DNA of 64,000 nucleotides from Streptomyces sp. NBC_00690. Lineage in GTDB: Bacteria > Actinomycetota > Actinomycetes > Streptomycetales > Streptomycetaceae. The stretch spans positions 7,529,501-7,593,500 of the forward strand of contig NZ_CP109009.1 in assembly GCF_036226685.1 (NCBI RefSeq), read 5' to 3'. The position numbers and the translations under genes were made by a program. Within the stretch, counting starts at the first letter, position 1, and the number at the start of each line of letters is the position of its first letter. Of the stretch, positions 29,244 to 38,709 are shown one piece after another. Under the pieces are notes generated by a model, which did not search any database, was not told the origin of the DNA, and saw only the letters and a program-made list of their open reading frames with translations.

Positions 29244-29735
29244 GTGACACACGACGGCAGACCCCTGGCCATCTTCGACCTCGACGGCACCCTTGCCGAC
29301 ACGGCGCACCGTCAGCACTTCCTGGAACGCACCCCTCGTGACTGGGGTGCGTTCTTCGCCGCCGCATCCGAGGATCCACCGCTCGCCGAGGGTGTTCGGA
29401 TCTGCCTCACCGCATCCGAGGACTGCGAGGTGGTGTATCTCACGGGCAGGCCCGAGCGGTGTCGCAAGGACACCGTGGCCTGGCTCTCCGCTCAGGGCCT
29501 TCCAGCGGGTGCGATCCATATGCGCCGCAACGGCGACCGCAGACCCGCCCGGACGGCCAAACTGGAGGTCCTCACCCGGCTGGGCCGCCAGCGCGAAGTG
29601 CGGATGCTGGTGGACGACGATGTGTTGGTGTGCCTCGATGCCCGGCGCGCGGGCTTTCGCGTCATCCCCGTCACCTGGGCCGTCGAGGCCACCGGTGAAG
29701 CCATGCGGCAGGCCCAGGGGGAGGGGCGCACCTGA
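29244..29735 (+). CDS. Small HAD phosphatase, polynucleotide kinase-phosphatase-like
   Basis: This 163-aa protein begins (GTG) with the HAD motif I IFDLDGTLADTAHRQHFL and has motif II in VVYLTGRPE. A Lys (AKLEVLTRL) and an acidic pair in MLVDDDVLVC complete the active site. Its size and the TGRPE element resemble the phosphatase domain of T4 Pnk-type proteins. A 3' or small-molecule phosphatase activity is likely, but the substrate is unknown. A hairpin at 29855-29879 follows. Confidence 0.75.
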   Translation: MTHDGRPLAIFDLDGTLADTAHRQHFLERTPRDWGAFFAAASEDPPLAEGVRICLTASEDCEVVYLTGRPERCRKDTVAWLSAQGLPAGAIHMRRNGDRRPARTAKLEVLTRLGRQREVRMLVDDDVLVCLDARRAGFRVIPVTWAVEATGEAMRQAQGEGRT

Positions 29736-29854
29736 CTGCTCCGTCGGGCAACTTCCGGCTGTGCGTTGCGAGGAGACGCTCCGCGGGGGATTGCGGTTCG
29801 GATGCCGCGGGCCCAAGACCCTTGCCTTCCGAGGCGAGGTCGGGGGACCCGCAC

Positions 29855-29879
29855 GGCCGTATGCCAACGGCATACGGCC
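29855..29879. terminator. Short perfect hairpin terminator
   Basis: GGCCGTATGCC and its exact complement flank a three-base AAC loop, between the converging HAD phosphatase and dodecin genes. It could stop both transcripts. Confidence 0.75.
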
Positions 29880-29965
29880 ATCGTCCGACTATTGTGCGCG
29901 ACGGCTTCGGCTGCCCCGCCGTCAGGGCGACACCCTTCGGGCGGTGATGCCCAGCGGGGGCGCTC

Positions 29966-30181
29966 CTAGGAGTCGTCCTCCAGGCGGAAGCCGACCTTCA
30001 GACCCACTTGGTAATGCTCGATCTGACCGTCGACGATGTGACCTCTGACCTGTGTGACCTCAAACCAGTCAAGGCCGCGAACTGTCTGGTTCGCCCGACT
30101 GATCCCGTTGCGGATGGCCTGATCGACCCCTTCATGGGAGGTGCCGACAATCTCTGTTACCCGATAGATGTGATCCGACAT
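29966..30181 (-). CDS. Dodecin family flavin-binding protein
   Basis: This 71-aa protein contains the full dodecin fold: YRVTEIVGTSHEGVDQAI, then TVRGLDWFEVTQVRGHI and a C-terminal QIEHYQVGLKVGFRLE strand. Dodecins assemble as dodecamers that store riboflavin, FMN or CoA in the cytosol. The Trp in LDWFEV is the flavin-stacking residue. It is divergent from the solute-binding lipoprotein gene. Confidence 0.95.
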   Translation of the reverse strand: MSDHIYRVTEIVGTSHEGVDQAIRNGISRANQTVRGLDWFEVTQVRGHIVDGQIEHYQVGLKVGFRLEDDS

Positions 30182-30380
30182 AGACGTTCACTCTCCTCTC
30201 GCTACACTCTCTCCACACGCTCTCCACCGTGCCCCACCTGGAGGGTGTGCGCGAGATGTCAAAAGCTCGGGGCTTGACCGGCACTTTGGTGGACGATCAA
30301 AATCCAGCCACACCCGTGCGAGCCTGGAGCACGCTTCCCCCACCGGGTACAGATTCCATGCCCTTCGTTAGGTGAACGCT

Positions 30381-31643
30381 GTGAAAATCCGCCCACTCCA
30401 ATCGTCCGTCGCACTGCTGTGCGCCGCTGCGCTCACTGGCTGCGGGCTCATACCGGGCACGGGATCTGAAACGCGCACCGTCCGGGTCTGGCTGATGAAA
30501 GACAGCGTCACGACGGAGTTCCTGGACCGCTTCACCAAGCAGTACAAGAAGGATCACCCGTCGGTGAAGTTGGAGATCACCTTCCAGGGTTGGAACGGCA
30601 TCGGTGAGAAGGTCAACGCAGCGCTCAGGAGCAAGGACGCTCCCGAGATCATCGAGGTCGGCAACACGCAGGTCGCCCAGTACGCGGAGAGCAAGGCGCT
30701 CACCGACCTCACGCTGGAGTCCGTCCGTGACCTCGGTAGCGAGGACTGGTTGGACGGTCTCGCCCAGCCGGGGAGCATCAACGGCTCGCAGTACGGCATT
30801 CCGTGGTACGCGGCCAATCGCGTGGTGATCTACAACAAGGACATCTTCGCGGAGGCGGGCGTCAAGAAGCTGCCCAAGACCCGAGCGGAGTGGCTGGAGC
30901 TCTCCGAAGACCTCAACCGCGACGGCAACCAGGGGATCTATCTCTCCGGTCAGGACTGGTACACCCTGGCCGGCTTTATCTGGGAGAACGGCGGGGAACT
31001 CGCCGAGGAGAGCGCCGGCTCATGGGAGGGCACGCTCGACACCCCCCAGGCGCTCAAGGCCATGGACTTCTACCAGAAGCTCCAGTCCCACGGCGACGGA
31101 CCGAAGGCGTCCGACGAGCGCACGCCGGCGCAAGAGGGCGTCTTCGCCACGGGCAAGGTCGCCCAGATGATCTCGACGCCGAGTTCGACGGCCATCATCG
31201 AGAAGACCAACCCTCAGTTGAAGGGCAAGCTCGGCTACTTCTCCGTGCCTGGCATCGCCGCCAACAAGCCCGGCGCCGTCTTCATCGGCGGTTCCGACCT
31301 CATCATTCCGGAGCGGGCGAAGCAGCGCGGTGCGGCCATCGACGTGGTCTCCGCACTGGCCAGCGAGCACTGGCAGAAGGACCTCGCCCGCACGATGAAC
31401 TACGTGCCCAACAAGAAGTCGCTCGCCGGGCTCGTCGCGAACGGCCCGGAAAGCGCCGCTGCCATGGCGGCCGGAGCACGTGCCAAGGGCAGCAAGGCCA
31501 CCCCCAACTCCGCGCAGTGGGCCGATGTCGAGGCCAACAACCCGATCAAGGCGTACATGACAGCCGTACTCACGGGCACCGATCCCAAGAAGGCGGCCAC
31601 CGCCGCCTCCCGGACCATCACCTCGCTGCTGACGCCCGGCTAA
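30381..31643 (+). CDS. Extracellular solute-binding lipoprotein (sugar ABC type), orphan
   Basis: This 420-aa protein has a lipoprotein signal with lipobox LTGC and a family 1 solute-binding fold (VRVWLMKDSVTTEFLDRFTKQY, GWNGIGEKVNAALRSKDAPEIIEVGNTQ, GIPWYAANRVVIYNKDIF). An AGGTGA ribosome site supports the second GTG at 30381. Family members bind oligosaccharides for an ABC importer with two permeases. No permease or ATPase gene is adjacent; the protein must work with components elsewhere or act as a sensor. It ends before a terminator shared with egtD. Confidence 0.88.
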   Translation: MKIRPLQSSVALLCAAALTGCGLIPGTGSETRTVRVWLMKDSVTTEFLDRFTKQYKKDHPSVKLEITFQGWNGIGEKVNAALRSKDAPEIIEVGNTQVAQYAESKALTDLTLESVRDLGSEDWLDGLAQPGSINGSQYGIPWYAANRVVIYNKDIFAEAGVKKLPKTRAEWLELSEDLNRDGNQGIYLSGQDWYTLAGFIWENGGELAEESAGSWEGTLDTPQALKAMDFYQKLQSHGDGPKASDERTPAQEGVFATGKVAQMISTPSSTAIIEKTNPQLKGKLGYFSVPGIAANKPGAVFIGGSDLIIPERAKQRGAAIDVVSALASEHWQKDLARTMNYVPNKKSLAGLVANGPESAAAMAAGARAKGSKATPNSAQWADVEANNPIKAYMTAVLTGTDPKKAATAASRTITSLLTPG

Positions 31644-31690
31644 TCGTCCCGGACGAGTCATCGCCCCCGTAGGGGCGTCCGAAGCGGAGA

Positions 31691-31726
31691 CGGGGAGGGT
31701 GGGCCCGGCACGGCACACCCTCCCCG
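31691..31726. terminator. Terminator between convergent lipoprotein gene and egtD
   Basis: CGGGGAGGGTG (31691-31701) pairs exactly with 31716-31726 around a 14-base loop, between two converging genes. Confidence 0.7.
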
Positions 31727-31736
31727 GCAGCCCCCG

Positions 31737-32702
31737 TCAGGTCGCTGCGGTGGCCAGTGAGAGGGCGAACCTGCCCGCGGAGTCGGTCCACCACTCGGTG
31801 AGCTCCAGACCAGCCGCCGCCAGTTCCCGACCCACCCCCTCCCTTCGGAACTTCGCCGACACTTCGGTGCGCAACTCCTCGCCCTGCTCGAAGGAGACCG
31901 CGAGATTCAGCTCCGGGATCTTCACCGTCAGGTCGGAGCGCGCCCGAAGACGCATTTCGATCCACTCCTCCTCGCGGTCCCACAGCGCCACATGGTCGAA
32001 GTCATCGGGATCGACATCCGCGCCCAGCTCACGCGCCAGAACCCGCAGCACGTTCTTGTTGAAGTCGGCGGTCACCCCGGCAGCGTCGTCGTACGCACGC
32101 ACCAGCACGTCCTCGTCCTTGACCAGGTCCGTGCCGAGCAGCAGTGCGTCACCCGGGTCGAGGAGAGCCCGCACCGAGCGGAGGAAGCGGGCCCGCTCAG
32201 CCGGGAGGAGGTTCCCGATCGTGCCGCCGAGGAAGACGACCAGCCGGGGCCCGGGCGTACCGGGCAGCGCCAGCCCCCGGGTGAAGTCCGCGATCAGCGC
32301 ATGCACCTGGAGCTCCGGACGCTCGGCCAGCAGCGACTTCGCCGCGCCGGTCAGTGCGCTCTCGCTCACGTCGACCGGGACATAGCTCTGGAGGTCGGGC
32401 AGCGCGTCCAGGAGGTGGCGCGTCTTCTCGGACGAGCCCGACCCCAGCTCCACGAGGGTCCTCGCCCCGGTCGCCGAGGCGATCGCGGGCGCCCGTTCGA
32501 TGAGGATCTCCCGTTCGGCACGCGTGGGGTAGTACTCGGGCAACCGGGTGATCTCCTCGAACAGCTCGCTGCCGCGGGCGTCGTAGAACCACTTCGGCGG
32601 CAGCTCCTTGGGTGTTCGAGTCAGACCGTGGAGCACATCGGCGCGCAGGGCGGCGTCCGTGGCGTCCTCGGGCAGGGTTCGGGTCAGCAGGAACGGGCTC
32701 AC
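31737..32702 (-). CDS. egtD: L-histidine N-alpha-methyltransferase EgtD
   Basis: This 321-aa enzyme trimethylates histidine to hercynine, using three SAM, in ergothioneine synthesis. The SAM motif LVELGSGSSEKTRHLLDAL, the substrate-side stretch FYDARGSELFEEITRLPEYYPTR and FLGGTIGNLLPAE are diagnostic. It is the last gene of egtABCD; its start overlaps the egtC stop by four bases (GTGA). The first codon is GTG. Length equals the mycobacterial enzyme. Confidence 0.95.
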   Translation of the reverse strand: MSPFLLTRTLPEDATDAALRADVLHGLTRTPKELPPKWFYDARGSELFEEITRLPEYYPTRAEREILIERAPAIASATGARTLVELGSGSSEKTRHLLDALPDLQSYVPVDVSESALTGAAKSLLAERPELQVHALIADFTRGLALPGTPGPRLVVFLGGTIGNLLPAERARFLRSVRALLDPGDALLLGTDLVKDEDVLVRAYDDAAGVTADFNKNVLRVLARELGADVDPDDFDHVALWDREEEWIEMRLRARSDLTVKIPELNLAVSFEQGEELRTEVSAKFRREGVGRELAAAGLELTEWWTDSAGRFALSLATAAT

Positions 32703-33454
32703 GAAGGGCGCTCCTTGAGGGGGGAGAGGAGAACTTCGGCACGGGTGGCGACCAGCAGGGTGCGGTCGGGGACCTCGTGCCAGTGAGGATCGTCGTCGTA
32801 CGGCTCCGAGGCCACCACCGTGCCCCGCTGCCGCCCGGTTCGGTACCAGAGTGAGTCACCCCAGGCCGTCGCCGCGATGGCCGTGCCGTCGGTGAGGAGG
32901 AAGTTCAGCCGGGACGAGGGGGCGGCCTCCGCCACTTCGGTGACGGTGTCGGCCAGTGCCTGGCCCAACTCGTCGCCGTCCCGCAGCCGGTGCAGCACCA
33001 GCGCCCACAGCAGGGCGGCGTCGCAGCGTGCCTCCAACTGGAGCAGTTCCCGTGGGGCGAGCGCAGCTGCGAGCGGGACGAGGGAGTCGGGCCACCCCCG
33101 GGCCACGCCGTTGTGGCTGAACAGCCAGGGGCCGTGGGCGTAGGGGGCCGCAGCCGCCTCGCCGTCGGCACCGGCTTCGGTCGCATCGCGCACTGCTGCG
33201 AGCAGCGCTTCGGAGCGGACCACCCGGGCGAGGTCGATGAAGGAGACATCGGCCCAGATCGGGCCGGGGCGCCGATAGCGCGCGGGCGTCGGATCGCCGG
33301 CCGCGTACCAGCCGACACCGAATCCGTCTGCGTTGACCGTTCCATTGCGCTGCCGGCGCGGGGCCCAGGACTGTCGCAGCAGTCCATGGGGCGGCCGGAT
33401 CAGGAGTTCCTCCCAGGCGAGCGGCGGCCCGAGGTAGGCGATGTGCCGACACAT
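32699..33454 (-). CDS. egtC: Gamma-glutamyl-hercynylcysteine sulfoxide hydrolase EgtC
   Basis: This 251-aa class II glutamine amidotransferase-fold protein starts MCRHIAYLG, so Cys2 becomes the N-terminal nucleophile after Met removal. NADGFGVGWY, SHNGVARGW and the later ARCDAALLWAL block are family features. It removes the gamma-glutamyl group from the EgtB product. The start codon overlaps the egtB stop (TGATG), which fixes the start and shows translational coupling. Confidence 0.95.
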   Translation of the reverse strand: MCRHIAYLGPPLAWEELLIRPPHGLLRQSWAPRRQRNGTVNADGFGVGWYAAGDPTPARYRRPGPIWADVSFIDLARVVRSEALLAAVRDATEAGADGEAAAAPYAHGPWLFSHNGVARGWPDSLVPLAAALAPRELLQLEARCDAALLWALVLHRLRDGDELGQALADTVTEVAEAAPSSRLNFLLTDGTAIAATAWGDSLWYRTGRQRGTVVASEPYDDDPHWHEVPDRTLLVATRAEVLLSPLKERPS

Positions 33455-34767
33455 CAGGCGCCCGCCTCCCCGTGTCCCGCATCCCGTGCGGTGCGGAATC
33501 CGGCGAAGATCTGCCGCCTGGCCGGTAGGTCCCAATTGCGAAAGGTGCCCCGACATGCGACCGAGCCGACCGCGAAGGACCCTCCGCGCAGCACCTTGTG
33601 CTCACCGCCGAAGAACACCTCGGAGTACTCACGGTAGGGAAATGCGACGAAACCGGGATAGGGGAGGAAATCGCTCGCCGTCCACTCCCACACATCGCCC
33701 ATCAACTGTCGGACGCCGAGCGGCGAAGCCCCGCCCGGATAGCTGCCGATGGATGCCGGCCGCAAATGCCGCTGTCCTAGATTGGCATGGAGGGGAGTGG
33801 GGTCCTCGTCGCCCCACGGGAAGCGGCGGGAGCGACCCGCCGCCTCGTCATGACGGGCCGACTTCTCCCACTCCGCCTCGGTGGGCAGTCGGCGACCGGC
33901 CCAACGGGCATAGGCGTCGGCCTCGTACCAACTCACATGCAGTACGGGCTCGTCCCGTGGCACCGGCTCGGTCACACCGAAACGACGGCGCAACCACTGC
34001 CCGCCCTCCCGGTGCCAGAACAGTGGTGCGGCGATGTGGTGCCGTTGGATCTGCTCGAATCCTTCGGCCGCCCACCAACGAGGGTCACCGTATCCGCCGT
34101 CCGCCATGAAGGCGAGATAGTCACCGCAGCTCACAGGCGTGGTGTCCAGCCAGAAGGCCGGCAGGTCACGCAGGTGCGCCGGGCGCTCGTTGTCCAGCGC
34201 CCAAGGCTCGGTGGAGGTGCCCATCGTGAACGGCCCCGCGGGCACCAACACCTCGCTCGGCAGCCCGTGGGTGCTCCCGTGCGGTGGGGCGGGAGCCACC
34301 AGGGCGGCGGGTCCGGTGCGCAGTTGGTGGGTGATCAGCATGGTCTCGTCGTGCTGTTGCTCATGCTGGGCGATCATTCCGAATGCAAAGCCCGCCTCGG
34401 TCAGCGGAGCGCCCTCCATGGGGATGTGCTCCAGGACGTCCAACACCCTGCCGCGTACGTCCGCGGCGTATCCACGAGCCTCCGAAGGAGGCAGTAGCGG
34501 GAGGCTCGGACGGGAGGCACGGGGATGCTCGAAGGCGTCGTAGACGGAGTCGATCTCGGGGCGCAGCGCTTCCCGCCCGCCCACCGTGCGCAGCAACCAC
34601 TGCTCCTCCTGGTTGCCGATGTGGGCCAGATCCCAGACCAGGGGGGACATCAGCGGCGAGTGCTGGGCGGTCAACTCGCCGTCGTCGACACAGTCCACCA
34701 GGGTCGCGGTGCGCGCCCTGGCGTCGGTCAGCGCTGCGAGTGCGCGCTGCCGCAGTTCGTCGGTCAT
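33454..34767 (-). CDS. egtB: Hercynine oxygenase EgtB
   Basis: This 437-aa non-heme iron enzyme joins gamma-glutamylcysteine to hercynine with O2. The N-terminal DinB-like helical domain carries the iron ligands in DLAHIGNQEEQWL and IAQHEQQHDETML (His and HxE). The C-terminal formylglycine-generating-enzyme/C-type lectin domain shows VPAGPFTMGTS, RLPTEAEWEKSAR, FPWGDE, GDVWEWTASDF and VLRGGSFA. The start at 34767 overlaps the egtA stop by ATGA. All key residues are present. Confidence 0.96.
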   Translation of the reverse strand: MTDELRQRALAALTDARARTATLVDCVDDGELTAQHSPLMSPLVWDLAHIGNQEEQWLLRTVGGREALRPEIDSVYDAFEHPRASRPSLPLLPPSEARGYAADVRGRVLDVLEHIPMEGAPLTEAGFAFGMIAQHEQQHDETMLITHQLRTGPAALVAPAPPHGSTHGLPSEVLVPAGPFTMGTSTEPWALDNERPAHLRDLPAFWLDTTPVSCGDYLAFMADGGYGDPRWWAAEGFEQIQRHHIAAPLFWHREGGQWLRRRFGVTEPVPRDEPVLHVSWYEADAYARWAGRRLPTEAEWEKSARHDEAAGRSRRFPWGDEDPTPLHANLGQRHLRPASIGSYPGGASPLGVRQLMGDVWEWTASDFLPYPGFVAFPYREYSEVFFGGEHKVLRGGSFAVGSVACRGTFRNWDLPARRQIFAGFRTARDAGHGEAGA

Positions 34768-36059
34768 CGGCCCGGCTCCTTTCCGCAGACCCCTGCGGCG
34801 GGCCGCACCGAGGGAATGCGCAGGTCGTCCGCTGGACATCGCCCTCGCAGGACGTAGCGCTCGTGGAAGGCGGCGACCGCGTCGCACACTGCGGTGGAAG
34901 CGCCGATGCGCGGCAGTGCTTCCAGGGCGGTGTTGAAACAGCTCACGGCGGTCGCCCGCAACTCGGGATCGGCCAGGCCCAAGCGCGCGGCGTTCAGCCA
35001 CAACGGATTGGTCGGCGCCGGTTGCGTCCCCGCGTACTCCGCCAGCGGCTTGACCGTGCGGTAGACGGTCTCGGCCGCTTCGGGGTCGTCGAAGAGCGCC
35101 GTGACCACGGCGAGGGGCACCACCCAGCCGTCGGGGCCCGACTGGGCGTCGATCATCCGCAGTTCGAGATGGCCGCGGGGCCGAACAGGTGGGAAGAGGG
35201 TGGTCAGGTGGTAGTCGAGGTCCTTCCGGGTCGGTGGTCGGTGCACGCCGGTGCGTATCCAGTCGCGGAAGCTGAGCGCCGTGGGACGGTGCCAGGGCAC
35301 CGCTTCCTCCCGTACGCACATCACCGGTGCGTCCAGGACGTGGGAAGCCCAGGCCGCCCGCGGTTCCCGATGCAGTGGCGGGGAGACGGGACGTATCGCA
35401 TCGAGTTCGGCCCAGATGGCCTGACGGGTGGAGCGCCAGCCGGTCCAGCGGCCCTCCCGGGCGGGAGAGTTGGCGAAGGCCGCCGTGAGGACCGCACCGA
35501 GGAGATGGGCCAACTGCCAGCGTCTGCCGTGTCCCAACGGTCCCGGCTCCTCCTCACCCGAGTCCAGACACACCTGGATCGAGGCGGAGGTGCACATCAT
35601 GGCCCGTCCGGACGGCCCCGTACGGTCCAGATACGCTTCCATGGCGTCATAGCGCGGATCCCGCAGCACCCTGCGCGGGGTGTGCCACGGGTCGAGGCCC
35701 AGTCCGGTGAGGGTGAGTCCGGCCCGTCGCAGAGTGTTGCGCACGGTGTGCAGATCGGCGGCGACGGAGTCCACACACTCCATCAGCGAGCCGGCGGGCG
35801 GGGAGCTGAGCTCCAACTGGCCACCCGGCTCGAAGGTGAGTGCCGAGTTCAGTGCGAGGGACCGCACTCGATCGTGGGCTGCGGTGAGACGGTCCGCCGC
35901 AACGGGGTGCCGAGGGTTGCGCTGATCATGAATAAGCCATTCCAGTTCCACTCCTACCGTGCGGGGTGGACCGTTCTTGAAGCAGATGCACCGCAGGAGG
36001 TCTTCTGCTTCCTGTTCCTCGATCGGCCGGCCGTATCCGCTGGCATCAGGTGGTTGCAT
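34764..36059 (-). CDS. egtA: Glutamate-cysteine ligase EgtA
   Basis: This 431-aa GCS2-type ligase makes gamma-glutamylcysteine, the sulfur donor for ergothioneine. VGVELEWLI near residue 35, FEPGGQLELSSPP and LRMIDAQSGPDGWVVPLAVV match the family. AGGAG lies 6 bases ahead of the chosen ATG; the much longer upstream frame runs into unrelated sequence. First gene of egtABCD. EgtE, the C-S lyase that finishes the pathway, is not encoded here, as is usual in Streptomyces. Confidence 0.95.
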   Translation of the reverse strand: MQPPDASGYGRPIEEQEAEDLLRCICFKNGPPRTVGVELEWLIHDQRNPRHPVAADRLTAAHDRVRSLALNSALTFEPGGQLELSSPPAGSLMECVDSVAADLHTVRNTLRRAGLTLTGLGLDPWHTPRRVLRDPRYDAMEAYLDRTGPSGRAMMCTSASIQVCLDSGEEEPGPLGHGRRWQLAHLLGAVLTAAFANSPAREGRWTGWRSTRQAIWAELDAIRPVSPPLHREPRAAWASHVLDAPVMCVREEAVPWHRPTALSFRDWIRTGVHRPPTRKDLDYHLTTLFPPVRPRGHLELRMIDAQSGPDGWVVPLAVVTALFDDPEAAETVYRTVKPLAEYAGTQPAPTNPLWLNAARLGLADPELRATAVSCFNTALEALPRIGASTAVCDAVAAFHERYVLRGRCPADDLRIPSVRPAAGVCGKEPGR

Positions 36060-36382
36060 GATCGGCTCCTCTTTCGAAGGCTCTCTCAACCTAAAGCCAC
36101 GGTCGCCGCTTCGCACAAGAGTGCTTTTGTGACCCCTGGGGCTGCTGTGGCGCTCTGACTCTTCTTGGGAAAATGATTGCTCCCCATTTCGGAGGTCGTC
36201 CACGATGGGTGCCACGCCCGCACTGTTGTGGGCCATCGCCCGCGGAACGGGACGATTGACAAGACAAGTCGCGATTCCATCAGTGGCCATCGAGAAGTGG
36301 CGATTTCGACCGAGGTCGCCTGTGCCGAGCCCACGGCCCCCGGTCCTTGTGGCCGCGGACAGCGACCGCACCTGCCCGGCCG
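36060..36382. other. Intergenic region upstream of egtA
   Basis: This 323-base gap carries the egtA ribosome site at its left end. It also has a locally AT-richer stretch (about 36165-36190) that may hold the promoter. I found no SigR-type GGAAT-N18-GTT here and no notable hairpin. Confidence 0.4.
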
Positions 36383-36892
36383 TCAGTGCCAGCCGTAGCG
36401 CTCGCGCAGTGCGCCCACCACTCGATCGAACCGCGACCGGTCCAACGCGCACGCCTCCCGACGCATGCCGTCCGGATGCACCCTGAGCACCCGCTCCAGA
36501 CCGACCCAGGACGGTCGCCCGGCACCGTCCCACCGTCCTGCCCCGATCGGCACCCAGTCGCGGTCCCGGTCGTGCGGTTTGCTCGACAGCTGTACGGCCA
36601 GGAGGGTGCCGGCCGACTCCCGCGCCACGATCAGGACCGGACGGTCCTTGCCCCGCCCGTCGCCCTCCGCGTAGGGAACCCAGGTCCACACCACCTCGCC
36701 AGGGTCGGGATCACCGTCGCGATCGGGTGCGTACGAGGTGCGCACCCGGCCGACGGAAGCCGGATCGGCCTCCGTGGTGGTGGAGCGGCCCGTTCGACCC
36801 GGCACCGATGGGGGTGCGGTGGCAACGGGAGGCACCGGCCGTGAGGCGGTGGACGAACGAAACCAACGGACGAGACGCGGTAGAAGATTCAC
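36383..36892 (-). CDS. PemK/MazF-like toxin-family protein, no antitoxin nearby
   Basis: This protein of about 169 aa has a basic, low-complexity N-terminal third and a C-terminal PemK/MazF-like domain: DPGEVVWTWVPYAEGDGRGKDRPVLIVARESAG, LLAVQLSSKPHD and RVLRVHPDGMRREACALD. The PGEVVW...KDRPVLIV pattern is that of the family whose members cut mRNA. No small antitoxin gene precedes it, and conserved orphan copies of this kind in Streptomyces may be regulatory rather than toxic. The GTG start is uncertain. Confidence 0.7.
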   Translation of the reverse strand: MNLLPRLVRWFRSSTASRPVPPVATAPPSVPGRTGRSTTTEADPASVGRVRTSYAPDRDGDPDPGEVVWTWVPYAEGDGRGKDRPVLIVARESAGTLLAVQLSSKPHDRDRDWVPIGAGRWDGAGRPSWVGLERVLRVHPDGMRREACALDRSRFDRVVGALRERYGWH

Positions 36893-37185
36893 CCCGCCAC
36901 GGTAGGCCCGCCCGGGCCCGGCAGCCGACACCGCCCACACCAGGGTTCAGAACCGCCGTCGAGCGGCCACCGCACAGGGCCCACGTGCCCTGCCCCGCGT
37001 ACGACCCACGACCCCACCGAAGGGGCGATCGCCCGCTGCCGAGCCCGATCAACTCTCCACGGGTCGCCCAGCCCTGCCGTCGTCACACCTCCCCCCACCA
37101 CGGCCCGCTGCACCCCCCGACCACGGTCCGTAGGGAGTTTGAATCCAGCCATCCGCCGTCACATCTGAAAGGATGTTCTGGAAAG

Positions 37186-38220
37186 ATGCCCAGGGCGATG
37201 AGCCAGACACCCAAGCAGTCCGCAGAGCACTCCGTTCCCACCAGCGCCGATGTCGCCCGGTTAGCCGGAGTCTCCCGGGCCACCGTCTCCTACGTCCTCA
37301 ACAACGCCTCGGCCGTGCGCATCAGCGATGCGACCCGCCGTCGGGTTCGCGCGGCAGCGGAGGAGTTGGGCTACGTTCCCCATGCCGCCGCCCGCAGTCT
37401 GCGGGCCGGACACACCCGCATGGTGCTGCTCCCCACGGCCGCCTTCCCATCAGGCCCGCTGCACAGTCGGTTCCTCCAGGAACTGCAAGGCGCATTGCGA
37501 CAGCTGGACTACACCGTCGTCCAATACGACAGCCTCGGCCTCGACGGCGGCGAAGCGGTGCGCTCCTGGGCCGAATTGCGACCCGTGGCGGTGGTGGCCC
37601 TCGGCGAGGCCGGACTCACCCCACAAGGCGTCGGGCTCCTACGACGTTCGGGTGCCAAAGCGGTCATCACGCTTGCGCCCGCAACCATCGAAGGCGCGCA
37701 CTCCCTCGTCATCGACCAGAGCGGCATCGGTCGTTGCGCAGCCACCCATCTCCTTCAGCGTGGGCGGCGCGCTCTCGGCATCGTCCTCCCGAGCGAACCC
37801 GGGCTCGACATCCTCGGCCAACACCGGATCGACGGCGCGCGCCAAGCGATCGCGGGCACCGGGGCACGCATCGAGCCGTTGCCCCTGTCGTACGACGAGG
37901 AATCCGCGAGCGCGCTCGCCGTCCGTTGGCGCACCCTCGGCCTTGATGCGGTCTACGCGTACAACGACGACTACGCCATGCTGCTGATGAGGGCCCTGCA
38001 GGACCAGGGCATCGACATCCCCCGCGAAACCGCCGTGATCGGCGCGGACGACCTCCTGCTCGGCAGACTCCTCAGACCCCGGCTGAGCACGGTGCACCTG
38101 GACATGATCGCCGGAAACCAATTGGCCGAACTCGTCGACCGGGCCGTCCGCGAGCCGGACTCGCAGCCGGGGACCCACTGGGTGATGGAGGCGCGGGCCG
38201 TGCATCGGGAATCGAGCTAG
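37186..38220 (+). CDS. LacI-family transcriptional regulator
   Basis: This protein of about 344 aa has an N-terminal LacI helix-turn-helix (TSADVARLAGVSRATVSYVLNN) with hinge RVRAAAEELGYVPHAAARSLRAG. The periplasmic-binding-like effector domain follows (VIDQSGIGRCAATHLLQRGRRALGIV, DAVYAYNDDYAMLLMRAL, AVIGADDLLLGRLLRPRLSTVHLD). ATG 37186 or 37198 may be the start. No sugar-transport genes adjoin it, so its target is unknown. Confidence 0.88.
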   Translation: MPRAMSQTPKQSAEHSVPTSADVARLAGVSRATVSYVLNNASAVRISDATRRRVRAAAEELGYVPHAAARSLRAGHTRMVLLPTAAFPSGPLHSRFLQELQGALRQLDYTVVQYDSLGLDGGEAVRSWAELRPVAVVALGEAGLTPQGVGLLRRSGAKAVITLAPATIEGAHSLVIDQSGIGRCAATHLLQRGRRALGIVLPSEPGLDILGQHRIDGARQAIAGTGARIEPLPLSYDEESASALAVRWRTLGLDAVYAYNDDYAMLLMRALQDQGIDIPRETAVIGADDLLLGRLLRPRLSTVHLDMIAGNQLAELVDRAVREPDSQPGTHWVMEARAVHRESS

Positions 38221-38340
38221 CCGGGGGCCTCACCAGACCAGTGCAACGCCGGCCCTGCAGTCCCACGGTCCGCGACGGATGCGATGGACTCTTCTGGCGA
38301 CGATGTGCACATCCAGACCGGAGTGCCTAGCGTCGCCTCC

Positions 38341-38640
38341 ATGAACGCGGCCGAAAGCGGACCACATCCGCAACGCTTTGAGATCCTGATCGTGCCGGAA
38401 CACGTCAACGGACTGGCCAACGCCGACCTGGCCACGGCCGCCATCCGTGCGACGGTCGTCACCGCCACCGGCGAACGCGGAGCCTCCGGCTATCCGCGCT
38501 ACGCGGGCAATGGCGTCGTCGCCGACATCGACCCCGCCACCCAAACGGTGGAGGCCCTCCTCGTGGACGGTGCGGAGTTGGACTACGGCCTCTCCGCGCG
38601 TGCGGTTCCCCACGACCCCCACCACACGCCACTGAACTGA
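38341..38640 (+). CDS. Hypothetical protein
   Basis: This 99-aa acidic protein (RFEILIVPEHVNGLANADLATAAIRATVVTATGERGASGYPRYAGNGVVADID...) has no signal or membrane segment. I do not recognise it. The start at 38341 is preferred; an in-frame ATG at 38284 would add 19 residues. It sits between a LacI-type regulator and the convergent thioredoxin gene. Plausible but unproven as a gene. Confidence 0.5.
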   Translation: MNAAESGPHPQRFEILIVPEHVNGLANADLATAAIRATVVTATGERGASGYPRYAGNGVVADIDPATQTVEALLVDGAELDYGLSARAVPHDPHHTPLN

Positions 38641-38709
38641 GCCGGAGTCGGCCGCGGGCACAGAAGCCCGCAGCCGCCCTCCGCCCGCCGGGTACTGCGG
38701 GACAAACCC

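Noticed and set aside
30381..31643. Complete sugar ABC importer
   Set aside because: Only the binding lipoprotein is present; both neighbours are unrelated.
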